Shown here piece after piece: positions 8,122 to 16,417 of a stretch of 36,701 nt of DNA; the first letter of the stretch is position 1, and each line of letters starts with the position of its first letter. The stretch is taken from contig JAOAHO010000029.1 in assembly GCA_026415195.1 (NCBI GenBank), positions 1 to 36,701 of the forward strand, read 5' to 3'. The notes under the pieces are model-generated. The model ran no database searches and was not told the origin of the DNA. It worked only from the letters and a program-made list of their open reading frames with translations. The translations under genes and the position numbers were made by a program. This stretch comes from Bacteroidia bacterium (GTDB taxonomy: Bacteria; Bacteroidota; Bacteroidia; B-17B0; Aurantibacillaceae).

Positions 8122-8655
8122 TTATTCAATAATCAAAAAATCACTATCAAACCAGGAGGAATACATTATGTAATTCCGGGCAATGCGCTCCACTTCCTCT
8201 TTAAATAATTCCGGTGAAATATCTTTGATTTTTTTTGCGGGAACCCCGGCAAATATACTTCCCGACGGCACCACGGTTCCTTCCGTCAAAACAGCGCCTG
8301 CGGCTATGATGCTTCCCGACCCAATCACACAACCATCCATCACAATGGCTCCCATTCCTATCAGTACTTTGGATTCCACTTTGGCCCCATGCACAATGGC
8401 ATTATGCCCCACCGAAACATCATCGCCGATTTCCAAAGTAGTTCTTTGATAGGTGCAATGCAGCACTGCCCCATCCTGGATGTTAACGCGATGCCCCAAA
8501 CGTATGTAATTCACATCCCCCCTGATTACGGCATTAAACCAAATACTGCAATCATCGCCGGTAATGACATCGCCGCATACCGTTGCGTTGGGGGCAATCC
8601 GCGTACCTTTTCCGAATTGGGGAGTTTTACCGTTAACACTTAATATGAGCGGCAT
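8122..8655 (-). CDS. Gamma-class carbonic anhydrase-like hexapeptide-repeat protein
   Basis: A 177-residue left-handed beta-helix protein. Hexapeptide repeats run through most of it (for example IAPNATVCGDVITGDDCSIW and VNIQDGAVLH). The three zinc-site histidines of the gamma carbonic anhydrase/YrdA/PaaY group are present in VLHC and VGHNAIVHGA. Proteins of this type form trimers and are cytoplasmic; some are carbonic anhydrases and some have other or unknown roles, so activity is not assured. It begins two bases after metZ ends and ends directly against a glycosyltransferase gene, so an acetyl- or acyltransferase role was considered, but the spacing of the histidines favours the gamma carbonic anhydrase-like group. 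Confidence 0.86.
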   Translation of the reverse strand: MPLILSVNGKTPQFGKGTRIAPNATVCGDVITGDDCSIWFNAVIRGDVNYIRLGHRVNIQDGAVLHCTYQRTTLEIGDDVSVGHNAIVHGAKVESKVLIGMGAIVMDGCVIGSGSIIAAGAVLTEGTVVPSGSIFAGVPAKKIKDISPELFKEEVERIARNYIMYSSWFDSDFLIIE

Positions 8656-8657
8656 AA

Positions 8658-9836
8658 TTAAATCCGGTTTAGGGCCTGAAGGATATCTTCAAGTATATCT
8701 TCCTTATGTTCCAATCCGCATGAAATGCGGATCAATCCCGGCATAATTCCCACGGCTTGCCGTTCTTCTTCGGTTAATTTCGAATGAGTGGTGGAAGCCG
8801 GATGGGTGGCAATGGTTCGGGAGTCGCCCAGATTGGCCGTATGGGAAATCCATTGAAGGCAGTTTAAAAATTTTTTACCCGATTCATATCCGCCTTTTAA
8901 ATCAAAAGCGATCATGGCCCCTCCTTTTTTCATTTGCCTGAGGGCTATGGCGTATTGCGGATGGCCGGGGGAACCCGGATAGAGTATTTTATTAATTTTT
9001 TGATGATTTTTCAAACGCTCATAAATGAATAAGGCATTTTCACAATGCCTATCCATACGTACAGCCAGCGTTTCCAAACTTTTTGAAATCACCCATGCAT
9101 TGAAAGGCGACATAGAGGGCCCGGTGTGGCGTGTGAAATACCGCACTTGCTGGATGAGTTCTTTTTTTCCCAAAACCAGCCCGCCCAGTACCCTGCCCTG
9201 TCCGTCCAGGAATTTTGTGGCGCTATGCACCACCAAATCCGCACCAAAATCAGCCGGGGTTTGAAGATAAGGCGTAGCAAAGCAATTGTCCACGTTCACG
9301 ATGATATGAAGTTGCCTTGCCATTTCACATATCGCTTCCAAATCACCTAACTCAAGGCCGGGATTCGATGGAGTTTCCAGGTAAAACATTTTCGTATTCG
9401 GCCTGATGGCTTCTTTCCATTCCCCGGGATTACCAAGGCCAACGTAGGTGGTATGTATTCCCCAGGCAGGAAAAATTTTTGTAAACAATTGATGGGTGGA
9501 TCCGAACACGGAACGGGAAGCCACAATATGATCGCCCGATTTCAAAAGGGCGGCCATGGAAGAAAACACGGCTGCCATACCGGTGGCCGTGGCGATGCCG
9601 TCTTCCGTATGTTCCAGCAGGCACATCTTATCAATAAGCTCCTGCGTGTTCGGATTCGAAAACCGGGAATAAATATTTCCGGGAATTTCATCGGCAAAGA
9701 GTGCCCTTGCCTGCTCGGCATCATCAAAAACAAATGAAGAAGTCAGGTAAAGGGGCACACTGTGCTCCCGATTTTGCGACCTTTCCGCCTGTGTGCGGAT
9801 GGAAATGGTTTCGAAATGTTTATATGGTTCTTTCAT
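8658..9836 (-). CDS. metZ: O-succinylhomoserine sulfhydrylase
   Basis: A 392-residue PLP-dependent enzyme of the Cys/Met metabolism family. The PLP lysine is Lys208 in HSATKFLDGQGRVLGG; the DGQGR text after the lysine is typical of O-succinylhomoserine sulfhydrylases rather than cystathionine gamma-synthases. YSRFSNPNTQ near residue 56 and NVDNCFATPYLQ near 181 (cofactor Asp) also fit, as does the C-terminal SCGLEHKEDILEDI. The enzyme makes homocysteine directly from O-succinylhomoserine and sulfide in methionine synthesis. It sits six bases after polA on the same strand. Family membership is certain; the exact substrate (succinyl or acetyl ester) is by motif only. Confidence 0.9.
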   Translation of the reverse strand: MKEPYKHFETISIRTQAERSQNREHSVPLYLTSSFVFDDAEQARALFADEIPGNIYSRFSNPNTQELIDKMCLLEHTEDGIATATGMAAVFSSMAALLKSGDHIVASRSVFGSTHQLFTKIFPAWGIHTTYVGLGNPGEWKEAIRPNTKMFYLETPSNPGLELGDLEAICEMARQLHIIVNVDNCFATPYLQTPADFGADLVVHSATKFLDGQGRVLGGLVLGKKELIQQVRYFTRHTGPSMSPFNAWVISKSLETLAVRMDRHCENALFIYERLKNHQKINKILYPGSPGHPQYAIALRQMKKGGAMIAFDLKGGYESGKKFLNCLQWISHTANLGDSRTIATHPASTTHSKLTEEERQAVGIMPGLIRISCGLEHKEDILEDILQALNRI

Positions 9837-9842
9837 AGTATT

Positions 9843-12632
9843 TTAATGTGCTTCCAGCCAATTTTGCCCCACACCGGTTTCCACCACCACCGGCACATTC
9901 AGCGGCAATGCTTTTTCCATTTCCTCTTTTACCAATTGCTTCAGTTCTTCCAGTTCAGGCCGATAAGCATCAAACACCAATTCATCGTGCACCTGCAATA
10001 TCATGGCCGATTTCATTTTGGACGATTTCATTCTGTTATGGATGGCCACCATGGCTTTTTTTATCATGTCGGCTGCAGTGCCCTGGATGGGGGCATTGAT
10101 GGCATTGCGTTCAGCAAAGCCCCTCACGGCCTGGTTTTGGGAATGAATATCCGGGAGGTATCTTCTGCGGCCCAACAAGGTTTTCACGTATCCGTGCGAA
10201 CGGGCAAATGCAATCTGATCATCCATGTATTTTCGTATGCCGGGATACTGCATAAAATAATTGTCGATCAGTTGCTTTGCTTCCGTTCTGGAAATGCCCA
10301 GATTTTCAGCCAAACCGAAAGCCCCTTGCCCGTAGATGATGCCGAAGTTTACGCTTTTGGCCTTATAGCGCATTTCTTTGGTGACGGCATCTTCCGTAAT
10401 ACCATAAACACGGGCTGCCGTGGCCGTATGGATATCTTTTCCCGAATTGAACGCCTCACACATGGCTTCATCCCCGCTAATGGAAGCCACAATCCGGAGT
10501 TCAATCTGAGAATAATCAGCGCTTAATAACACATAATCTTCATTTCGAGAAATAAATGCCTTGCGGATTTGGCGCCCCCTTTCGGTCCGTACGGGAATGT
10601 TCTGAAGGTTGGGATGATCGCTGCTCAGGCGGCCCGTGACGGCCACCACCTGATTAAACGTGGTATGGACTTTTCCTGTTTTTGGATTTATCATTTCAGG
10701 AAGGGCCGTCACGTAGGTGCTCAGTAATTTTTGTAATTCCCTGTATGTTAGGATTTTTTCCACCACCGGATGCTTGTTTCTTAATTTCATCAAAACATCT
10801 TCTCCGGTGGCATATTGACCTGTTTTCTTTGTCTTTTTTGCTTCTTCACTAATCTTCAAAACATCAAACAAAACTTCGCCCACCTGCTTCGGAGAGGAAA
10901 TGTTGAACTTTAGTCCTGCTGAAGCATAAATTTCATCTTCCAATGCAATAATATCATTTTTAAAATCTGATTCCAGTGTTTTCAAATATTCCGTATCAAT
11001 CCTGAATCCTTCACGCTCCATGGAGTACAACACTTTTACCAGCGGGGCCTCTACGTCCATCAACAAGGATTGCATATTTTCCGAAATCAGTTTTTCTTCA
11101 AACACCTTGTGCAAACGAAAAGTTACATCGGCATCTTCGGCGGCATAATGAAATATGGCTTCAGCCGGCAAGGATTTCATGTTCCCCTGATTTTTTCCCT
11201 TCGGGCCGATGAGCGATTCAATGGAAATCGGATCATAATTAAGGTAGTACCTGGAAAGTTCGTTCATTCCATGTCTTGCATCCGGTTTCAATATAAAATG
11301 CTCCACCATGGTATCGGTGATTTTACACCTAACATCCATCCCGTAATTTCCAAGGACATGCAAATCATATTTCAGGTTTTGGCCAATGATGGTAATATCC
11401 GGATCGGAGAAAACTGTATCAAATGCTTTCAAAAAAGAACGGGCTTCTTCATCGTTTTTAAAATGTATATATCCTGCTTCGAAAGGGCAAACACTGAAGC
11501 TTGCCGCTACCATTTCGGCTTCAAAAGGGTTTAAAGACGTGGACTCGGTATCGAAAGAAAACAGTTTGTTTGATTTAATTTTTTCAATCCAGGATTGAAG
11601 TTGATCGGAAGATTTTATCCATTCATACCGAACATCCACATCCTGAAGCGTTAACCATTTCTTCGGAAGCGCTTCCTCCACATTATCTTCAGGTGTGCCG
11701 AACAATGAAATCTGAAAATTTTGAGACGGAGATGGTGGTTTTATTTCCTCGCCCAGCAACCGTTGGGCTAATTGACGGAATTCCAACTCTTTGAACAATG
11801 CCAGCAGTTTGTCCTTATCGTGCGGTTTTATCTGCAGGTTTTCTAATGGAATGTCTATGGGAATATCGGTCATGATGGTGGCCAGGCGTTTGGATTGTAA
11901 GGCAAGTTTTTTGGCATTTTCCACTTTTTCCTTCAATTTACCTTTTAATTTATCTGCATTGTCCAAAACGGCCTCCAGGGTGCCGAATTCCTTAATGAGC
12001 TGTTTGGCAGTTTTCTCGCCCACTCCGGGAATTCCCGGAATATTGTCGGAAGAATCACCCATCAAACCCAAAATATCGATTACCTGAGAAACATTTTGAA
12101 TTTCCCATTTTTGGAGTATTTCATTCACACCCAGAACCTCAGCTCCGTCACCCATTCGCGAGGGTTTGTAAATATGGATATGATCATCCACCAGTTGGCC
12201 GAAATCCTTATCGGGGGTCATCATATATACTTCAAAACCTTGGTTTTCGGCTTTTTTTGCCAAAGCGCCAATCACATCGTCGGCTTCATAGCCGGGAATC
12301 CGAATGGCACTAATATTCAGGGCCTCAATAATGCGGTCAATATAAGGTAATGAGAGCAATATGTCTTCAGGTATCTCATCACGATGTGCCTTATACGCTT
12401 CAAATTCCATGTGTCGGTGTGTGGGTTCTTCCGTATCAAATACTACGGCCATGTGTGAGGGTTTTTCGTCTTTTAATACCTGCAGAAGCGTATTGCAAAA
12501 TCCGAATATGGCAGAGGTGTTCAACCCTTTAGATGTGATCCTCGGGTTTTTACTAAAAGCAAAATAAGATCGATAAATCAGTGCAAATGCATCCAAAAGG
12601 AAAAGCTTTTTGTCGGTGTCTTTGGTCAGCAT
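9843..12632 (-). CDS. polA: DNA polymerase I
   Basis: A full-length 929-residue family A polymerase. Residues 1 to ~295 are the 5'-3' exonuclease (VVFDTEEPTHRH, YEADDVIGALAKKAE, LMGDSSDNIPGIPGVGEKTA). Residues ~330-530 are the 3'-5' proofreading domain, and unlike many bacterial Pol I proteins its acidic residues are kept: Asp361 and Glu363 (FDTEST), Asp423 (NLKYDLH) and YAAED at 496-500. The polymerase domain has motif A (DYSQIELRI), motif B (RYKAKSVNFGIIYGQG) and motif C (LQVHDELVFDA). It fills gaps in Okazaki fragment processing and repair. It starts six bases after the preceding small gene and ends six bases before metZ. Confidence 0.97.
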   Translation of the reverse strand: MLTKDTDKKLFLLDAFALIYRSYFAFSKNPRITSKGLNTSAIFGFCNTLLQVLKDEKPSHMAVVFDTEEPTHRHMEFEAYKAHRDEIPEDILLSLPYIDRIIEALNISAIRIPGYEADDVIGALAKKAENQGFEVYMMTPDKDFGQLVDDHIHIYKPSRMGDGAEVLGVNEILQKWEIQNVSQVIDILGLMGDSSDNIPGIPGVGEKTAKQLIKEFGTLEAVLDNADKLKGKLKEKVENAKKLALQSKRLATIMTDIPIDIPLENLQIKPHDKDKLLALFKELEFRQLAQRLLGEEIKPPSPSQNFQISLFGTPEDNVEEALPKKWLTLQDVDVRYEWIKSSDQLQSWIEKIKSNKLFSFDTESTSLNPFEAEMVAASFSVCPFEAGYIHFKNDEEARSFLKAFDTVFSDPDITIIGQNLKYDLHVLGNYGMDVRCKITDTMVEHFILKPDARHGMNELSRYYLNYDPISIESLIGPKGKNQGNMKSLPAEAIFHYAAEDADVTFRLHKVFEEKLISENMQSLLMDVEAPLVKVLYSMEREGFRIDTEYLKTLESDFKNDIIALEDEIYASAGLKFNISSPKQVGEVLFDVLKISEEAKKTKKTGQYATGEDVLMKLRNKHPVVEKILTYRELQKLLSTYVTALPEMINPKTGKVHTTFNQVVAVTGRLSSDHPNLQNIPVRTERGRQIRKAFISRNEDYVLLSADYSQIELRIVASISGDEAMCEAFNSGKDIHTATAARVYGITEDAVTKEMRYKAKSVNFGIIYGQGAFGLAENLGISRTEAKQLIDNYFMQYPGIRKYMDDQIAFARSHGYVKTLLGRRRYLPDIHSQNQAVRGFAERNAINAPIQGTAADMIKKAMVAIHNRMKSSKMKSAMILQVHDELVFDAYRPELEELKQLVKEEMEKALPLNVPVVVETGVGQNWLEAH

Positions 12633-12638
12633 GGGATA

Positions 12639-13181
12639 TTAACGGGAATTATACTTTTGCAACCAAAGTGCAATGGCTTTTTCGTCGAATTGTTTGATGG
12701 CTTCCAATTCCTTTATGTCGGGCGCATCTTTACCCACACGTTGTTTTATTTGCTTGGCAAATTTTTTCTCGTCTACTTCTTCAAGATTTCCGTTGGCATC
12801 TGCAAGATAATAGATGGGTTCGTAAGTTACTTCATTCACATTAACGAACTCGGCATATCCTTTGTAAAAAAGCACTTTGCCCTCGGCCAATACCTCGAGG
12901 AATTCGGATGGCTGGCCTTCAAATTCCATACTCACGAATTTCCTCCCTTCCAGGAAAAACTGGCATGCCTGTCCGGGTCTGAACATCTTTTGCGGGCCTG
13001 TAGCCGGTTTGAAAATAATTTTTTTATAAAGTTCATGCATTTTTTTTGAATTCACTTTTAAATCGCCACGTAGTGTATCGGGTGATTTACACAGAATCAC
13101 CTTTACGGGGATGAGTTTTTGCTGACTTTTTATATGAAATAACAAGAAAAATGAAAATATAAGAATGAAATTTCTTTTCAT
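12639..13181 (-). CDS. Secreted or periplasmic protein of unknown function
   Basis: A 180-residue protein that I do not recognise. It begins with a signal peptide (Lys-Arg, then a hydrophobic core IFSFFLLFHI, cleaved near SQQ) and has no lipobox or later membrane helix. The rest alternates beta-prone and charged stretches, with one conserved-looking middle part (FRPGQACQFFLEGRKFVSME, then LEVLAEGKVLFYKGY) and an acidic/basic helical C-terminus. The layout resembles small Bacteroidota envelope proteins but gives no activity. It is placed between folE (88 bases upstream) and polA (six bases downstream), likely with its own weak promoter (TATTTTCA at 13186-13193). Confidence 0.7.
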   Translation of the reverse strand: MKRNFILIFSFFLLFHIKSQQKLIPVKVILCKSPDTLRGDLKVNSKKMHELYKKIIFKPATGPQKMFRPGQACQFFLEGRKFVSMEFEGQPSEFLEVLAEGKVLFYKGYAEFVNVNEVTYEPIYYLADANGNLEEVDEKKFAKQIKQRVGKDAPDIKELEAIKQFDEKAIALWLQKYNSR

Positions 13182-13230
13182 AGGTTGAAAATAGTGAAGA
13201 TTTTTGAGAAAAATGCAAGAAAGGACTGAA

Positions 13231-13264
13231 AGATATTGTTTAAAAAAAGCGTTTACAAATATCT
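13231..13264 (-). terminator. Weak A/T-rich hairpin after folE
   Basis: AGATATTTGT and ACAATATCT can pair around a 15-base loop, six bases past the folE stop on the minus strand (one bulged base). The stem is A/T-rich and the following bases are only partly U-rich, so termination would be weak. It may separate folE from the next gene. Confidence 0.3.
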
Positions 13265-13269
13265 GTTGA

Positions 13270-13956
13270 TCAATATCCCGATAATTTCAAAAACTCCTTA
13301 CGTGTTTTATCTTCCTTAAATTTTCCCGAGAAAAATGAAGTTACGGTGGATGAAGTATCATCTTTAATTCCCCGCATCGAAACGCACAGGTGCTTGGCAT
13401 CCAATATGACAGCCACGTCTTCGGTTTTAAGGAGATCTTTAAATTCATTCCCGATTTGCATGGTCATGCGCTCCTGAACCTGGGGCCTGGAAGCGTAATA
13501 TTGAACAATACGATTGAGTTTGCTCAGCCCAATTACCTTTCCTGATGAAATATAAGCAACATGGGCTTTTCCCACGATGGGCACCAAATGATGTTCGCAA
13601 ACGGAATAGAATGAAATGTTTTTTTCAATCAGCATTTCACCATATTTATAGGTGTTTTTGAATAATTTGACTTTGGGTTTGTTTTCCGGATTTAAGCCGT
13701 AAAAGAATTCTTTCACGAACATTTTGGCCACACGTAAGGGCGTATCTTTCAGAGAGTCGTCGTTCAGATCCATTCCCAGGATATGAAGCACCGATTCGAT
13801 ATGTTTGCGGATGAGGTGAATTTTTTCTTCATCCGACAACTCGAAAGCATCCGGACGAAGGGGTGTTTGCGGATTACCCGAAAAATGTTCATCATTCAGG
13901 TTTTCAAGTTCTTCCAAAAGAATTTCCTTTTGTTTTTCAGACAGGATAGCGGACAT
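13270..13956 (-). CDS. folE: GTP cyclohydrolase I
   Basis: A 228-residue GTP cyclohydrolase I, which converts GTP to 7,8-dihydroneopterin triphosphate, the entry to folate, biopterin and queuosine. The zinc ligands are present: Cys120 and His123 in SVCEHHLVP, and Cys191 in HLCVSMRG. The signature KVIGLSKLNRIVQYYASRPQ follows, and the end (SFFSGKFKEDKTRKEFL) is typical of Bacteroidota FolE. ATG 13956 is preferred; ATG 13986 would add ten residues and overlap the upstream queD-like gene by 50 bases instead of 20. The order queD - queD - folE suggests a shared pterin or queuosine precursor operon, as QueD uses the product of FolE. Confidence 0.95.
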   Translation of the reverse strand: MSAILSEKQKEILLEELENLNDEHFSGNPQTPLRPDAFELSDEEKIHLIRKHIESVLHILGMDLNDDSLKDTPLRVAKMFVKEFFYGLNPENKPKVKLFKNTYKYGEMLIEKNISFYSVCEHHLVPIVGKAHVAYISSGKVIGLSKLNRIVQYYASRPQVQERMTMQIGNEFKDLLKTEDVAVILDAKHLCVSMRGIKDDTSSTVTSFFSGKFKEDKTRKEFLKLSGY

Positions 13957-14371
13957 AATTTCTGGGGGTTTCGTAGAGTTCAACATACATATCCAAATGT
14001 TCCGGGATATGCGGGCGGATTCGGTTATAAATCACCATGGCAATATTTTCTGCCGAGGTGATCAGATTATGAAAATCGGGCACATCAAGGTTCAGATTTT
14101 TGTGATCGAAAGGTTCAATAACATAATTATAAATAATCTCACTGAGCGATTTCAAGTCCATCACCATGCCGGTTTCTGCGTCCAATGGTCCGGTCACACA
14201 AACCACCAATTCATAATTGTGGCCATGATAATGAGGCCATGAACATTTCCCAAAGATGGAAAAGTTTTTCTCATCACTCCAGGCAGGATTGTATAAGCGA
14301 TGTGCCGCATTGAAGTGCTCTTTCCTATAGACGGAAAACCGCGGTGAATGAGTATTTGTTTTATTTTCTAT
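13937..14371 (-). CDS. 6-pyruvoyl/6-carboxy-tetrahydropterin synthase paralogue without a standard start codon
   Basis: The reading frame encodes a complete QueD/PTPS-like domain: VYRKEHFNAAHRLYNPAW, then FGKCSWPHYHGHNYEL with the zinc histidines and the catalytic-type Cys, then DHKNLNLDVPDF and ELYETPRNYVRYPV. It aligns from end to end with the gene just upstream (14481-14888). Between the in-frame stop at 14441-14443 and Leu(TTG) 14209, which lies past the catalytic Cys, I find no ATG, GTG or TTG in frame. Possible starts are ATA 14371 (used here, 144 residues) or ATA 14386; alternatively there is a frameshift near a six-A run at 14379-14384, or the gene is newly dead. The body is intact. 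Its end overlaps folE by 20 bases. Confidence 0.72.
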   Translation of the reverse strand: MENKTNTHSPRFSVYRKEHFNAAHRLYNPAWSDEKNFSIFGKCSWPHYHGHNYELVVCVTGPLDAETGMVMDLKSLSEIIYNYVIEPFDHKNLNLDVPDFHNLITSAENIAMVIYNRIRPHIPEHLDMYVELYETPRNYVRYPV

Positions 14372-14480
14372 ATTTTGCTTTTTTATTCCGGATCTGTATC
14401 GGAAGTTTGCCGACCAAGCACTCCGGAGATTTAAACAGATTTAAGTATCGAATGTTTAAAGTTAAGCAAAATTTTTATTC

Positions 14481-14888
14481 TCAGCCGAAATATTCGACGC
14501 ATATCCGAGGTGTTTCGTAAATTTTAACAGAATGCAATTGTGCTTCTTTCGGTAAATGCTTGCTGAGTTCATTCCATATGGCAATGGCAAGATTTTCGGT
14601 GGTGGGCATTACTCCTTTTAAAAAAGGGACATCCAGATTAAGATTTTTATGATCCAGCTTTTCAATGATGTGTTCCTGAATAATTTTGCTTAGGTCTTTA
14701 ACATTAATAAAATAGCCCGTATCGGGATTAATTTCGCCTTTCACCGTTACAATTAATTCAAAATTATGCCCATGCCAATTTTCGTTGGCACATTTTCCGA
14801 ACATTTCTTCATTTTTTTCTTTGGTCCACGCCGGATTATACAATTTATGAGCGGCATTGAAATGTTCGTGCCGTGTCAGGTAAATCAC
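14481..14888 (-). CDS. queD: 6-carboxytetrahydropterin synthase / 6-pyruvoyl-tetrahydropterin synthase family
   Basis: A 135-residue T-fold enzyme. Zinc ligands His14 (HFNAAHKL), His39 and His41 (NWHGHNFE) and Cys33 (FGKCANEN) are visible, with DHKNLNLDVPFL and IYETPRICVEYFG later. The family makes 6-carboxy-tetrahydropterin for queuosine, or 6-pyruvoyl-tetrahydropterin for biopterin, from the FolE product. Nothing nearby (no queC or queE) decides between them. The start is GTG 14888; no ATG is available at the family's usual N-terminus. It is followed after 109 bases by a paralogue and then folE, and it faces mqnB across a 61-base divergent promoter region. Confidence 0.88.
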   Translation of the reverse strand: MIYLTRHEHFNAAHKLYNPAWTKEKNEEMFGKCANENWHGHNFELIVTVKGEINPDTGYFINVKDLSKIIQEHIIEKLDHKNLNLDVPFLKGVMPTTENLAIAIWNELSKHLPKEAQLHSVKIYETPRICVEYFG

Positions 14889-14892
14889 GAGG

Positions 14893-14942
14893 TAAATTTA
14901 AGGGATTTCGGCTTGAGCAAATGTGTTTAATCTGTAAATTCG
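14893..14942. promoter_or_regulatory. Divergent promoter pair between queD and mqnB
   Basis: On the plus strand TTG 14913-14915 and TAAATTCG 14935-14942 are exactly 19 bases apart and lie 7 bases before ATG 14950 of mqnB. On the minus strand TTTG (14921-14918) and TAAATTTA (14900-14893) are 17 bases apart and lie 4 bases before GTG 14888 of queD. The two -33 boxes almost touch, so the promoters share one short face. The plus-strand pair fits the Bacteroidota consensus; the minus-strand spacing is short. Confidence 0.5.
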
Positions 14943-14949
14943 TAAAAAA

Positions 14950-15606
14950 ATGCCGAAAATAATTTTGGTTTACCCTACATCCGAAGAAGCAAGCCCAATA
15001 CTACATGAGTTCATCCCCCATAGTGATTTGTTGTATATTCACCGTCATAATCCGAACATTTACTTAAACATCAGCGGAGCGGGAATTCCGAACACCTGCT
15101 TAACAATGGGTAAATTATTTTCCATGGATTTCGATTTGGCCTTTCAAATGGGCATAGCCGGAACTTTTTCAGATGATTTTGAATCCGGTAATATGGTAAG
15201 AGTGCAAAAAGATTTTTTTTATGAATTAGGCGCTGAAGACGGTGATGCTTTTATTCCGGCAGATGGCCTGAATATTGGAATTCAAACTTCTTTTTCCGAA
15301 AAAATTTCTCATGTGTTGCCCGATTTTCTGGAGGCCTTGCCAAAGGCGGAAGGGATAACGGTTCAGAAAATTCACGGAAATGAACTTTCCATAAAAAAAG
15401 CCAAAGAACTATTTCCTTCGGTATCGGTTGAAAGCATGGAAGGAGCAGCATTTTTTATGGGCAATTCACACCGCAAAACCGTACTGCAAATCAGAGCCGT
15501 ATCAAATAAAATTGAAAAACGCAACAAATCCAAATGGAAAATAAACGAAGCCGTTGAAAATCTTAATACCATAGCCCAAAAAATCATCCGACATGACTTT
15601 GCTTAA
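14950..15606 (+). CDS. mqnB: Futalosine hydrolase
   Basis: A 218-residue nucleoside phosphorylase-fold enzyme that releases hypoxanthine from futalosine in the alternative menaquinone pathway. Features seen are the N-terminal IILVYPTSEEASPIL strand, the NISGAGIPNTCLTMGKLF loop, FQMGIAGTF and the C-terminal base/ribose-site block VSVESMEGAAFFMGN with RAVSNKIEKRNKSKW. ATG 14950 is 7 bases after a -7 box. The stop overlaps the start of mqnD by 14 bases, so the two are translated as a pair. Other nucleosidases (MTA/SAH) share the fold, but the ESMEGAA block and the mqnD neighbour settle the call. Confidence 0.93.
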   Translation: MPKIILVYPTSEEASPILHEFIPHSDLLYIHRHNPNIYLNISGAGIPNTCLTMGKLFSMDFDLAFQMGIAGTFSDDFESGNMVRVQKDFFYELGAEDGDAFIPADGLNIGIQTSFSEKISHVLPDFLEALPKAEGITVQKIHGNELSIKKAKELFPSVSVESMEGAAFFMGNSHRKTVLQIRAVSNKIEKRNKSKWKINEAVENLNTIAQKIIRHDFA

Positions 15607-16417
15607 GCTTGCCCTTTCTCCCTGCCCTAACGATACTTATATCTTTTATGCCCTTATCCACAACAAAATTCCTGCCTGCAGAGTACGATTTGATGTAATT
15701 TTTAAGGACGTGGAAGAATTGAACCGCCTGGCATTTGAAAATCCGCCCGATATTTGCAAACTGAGCTTTCATGCTTTGGTCAATTTAGCCCATACTTATG
15801 ATGCCTGCAGCACCGGAGGCGCCATGGGATTTGGAAACGGGCCGTTACTGGTGTCAAAAACAAAAAATATTTCCGTTCAAAACCTTAATGAAGTTGTCCT
15901 ACCGGGTGAACACACTACGGCTCATTTTCTTTTCAGAGCACTATATCCGGATTACAAAAACAATAAAATTTTTCTTAGGTATGATAAGATAGCCCCCTAT
16001 CTTTCCGAACATCCAAATGCGGCCGGGGTTCTGATACACGAAAGCCGTTTTACTTACAAAGAAAAGGGGCTTTTCCTGATTAATGATTTAGGTAAGTCGT
16101 GGGAAGACCAGACAAAATCCCCTATTCCCCTGGGTGGAATAGGTATAAAAAAAACTTTAGGCGATAACATAAAAAAAGAAATGCCCGGATGGATCTTGCA
16201 GAGCATTGTCTATGCCGAAAATCACCCTGAAGAAGTAATGCCGTTCATGAAGCAACATGCCGTGGAGATGGATGACGAAATTATTTGGAAGCACGTAAGG
16301 ATGTTTGTGAATGATTTTTCAAAAGGAATGGGCGTTCCGGGAAAAAAAGCCATTCAAGTCATGACGGATAAACTACAAGTGCAGCAATCCCTGCAAATAC
16401 TTGAAGTCATTGAATAA
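15593..16417 (+). CDS. mqnD: 1,4-dihydroxy-6-naphthoate synthase
   Basis: A 274-residue periplasmic-binding-protein-fold enzyme that converts cyclic dehypoxanthinyl futalosine to 1,4-dihydroxy-6-naphthoate. The family text is clear: LALSPCPNDTYIFYALIH at the N-terminus, CSTGGAMGFGNGPLLVSK near residue 72 and LPGEHTTAHFLFRALYP. It is cytoplasmic, with no signal peptide. Together with mqnB it shows that the organism makes menaquinone by the futalosine route; mqnA and mqnC must be elsewhere. It starts at ATG 15593 inside mqnB, and its stop overlaps the stop of the convergent DCC-family gene by 11 bases. Confidence 0.94.
   Translation: MTLLKLALSPCPNDTYIFYALIHNKIPACRVRFDVIFKDVEELNRLAFENPPDICKLSFHALVNLAHTYDACSTGGAMGFGNGPLLVSKTKNISVQNLNEVVLPGEHTTAHFLFRALYPDYKNNKIFLRYDKIAPYLSEHPNAAGVLIHESRFTYKEKGLFLINDLGKSWEDQTKSPIPLGGIGIKKTLGDNIKKEMPGWILQSIVYAENHPEEVMPFMKQHAVEMDDEIIWKHVRMFVNDFSKGMGVPGKKAIQVMTDKLQVQQSLQILEVIE

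Noticed and set aside
8122-8655. Sugar O-acetyltransferase for the neighbouring glycosyltransferase
   Set aside because: The hexapeptide protein has the three-His zinc pattern of gamma carbonic anhydrase-like proteins and lacks the usual acetyltransferase C-terminal layout.
9762-10526. A 254-codon open frame on the plus strand
   Set aside because: It lies wholly opposite polA and metZ, whose motifs are complete; its composition (many His, Phe, Cys) is that of an antisense shadow.
13937-14209. Reading the second QueD-like gene as a 90-residue protein starting at TTG 14209
   Set aside because: This would remove the zinc histidines and the catalytic Cys, which are encoded intact in the same frame upstream and align with the paralogue.
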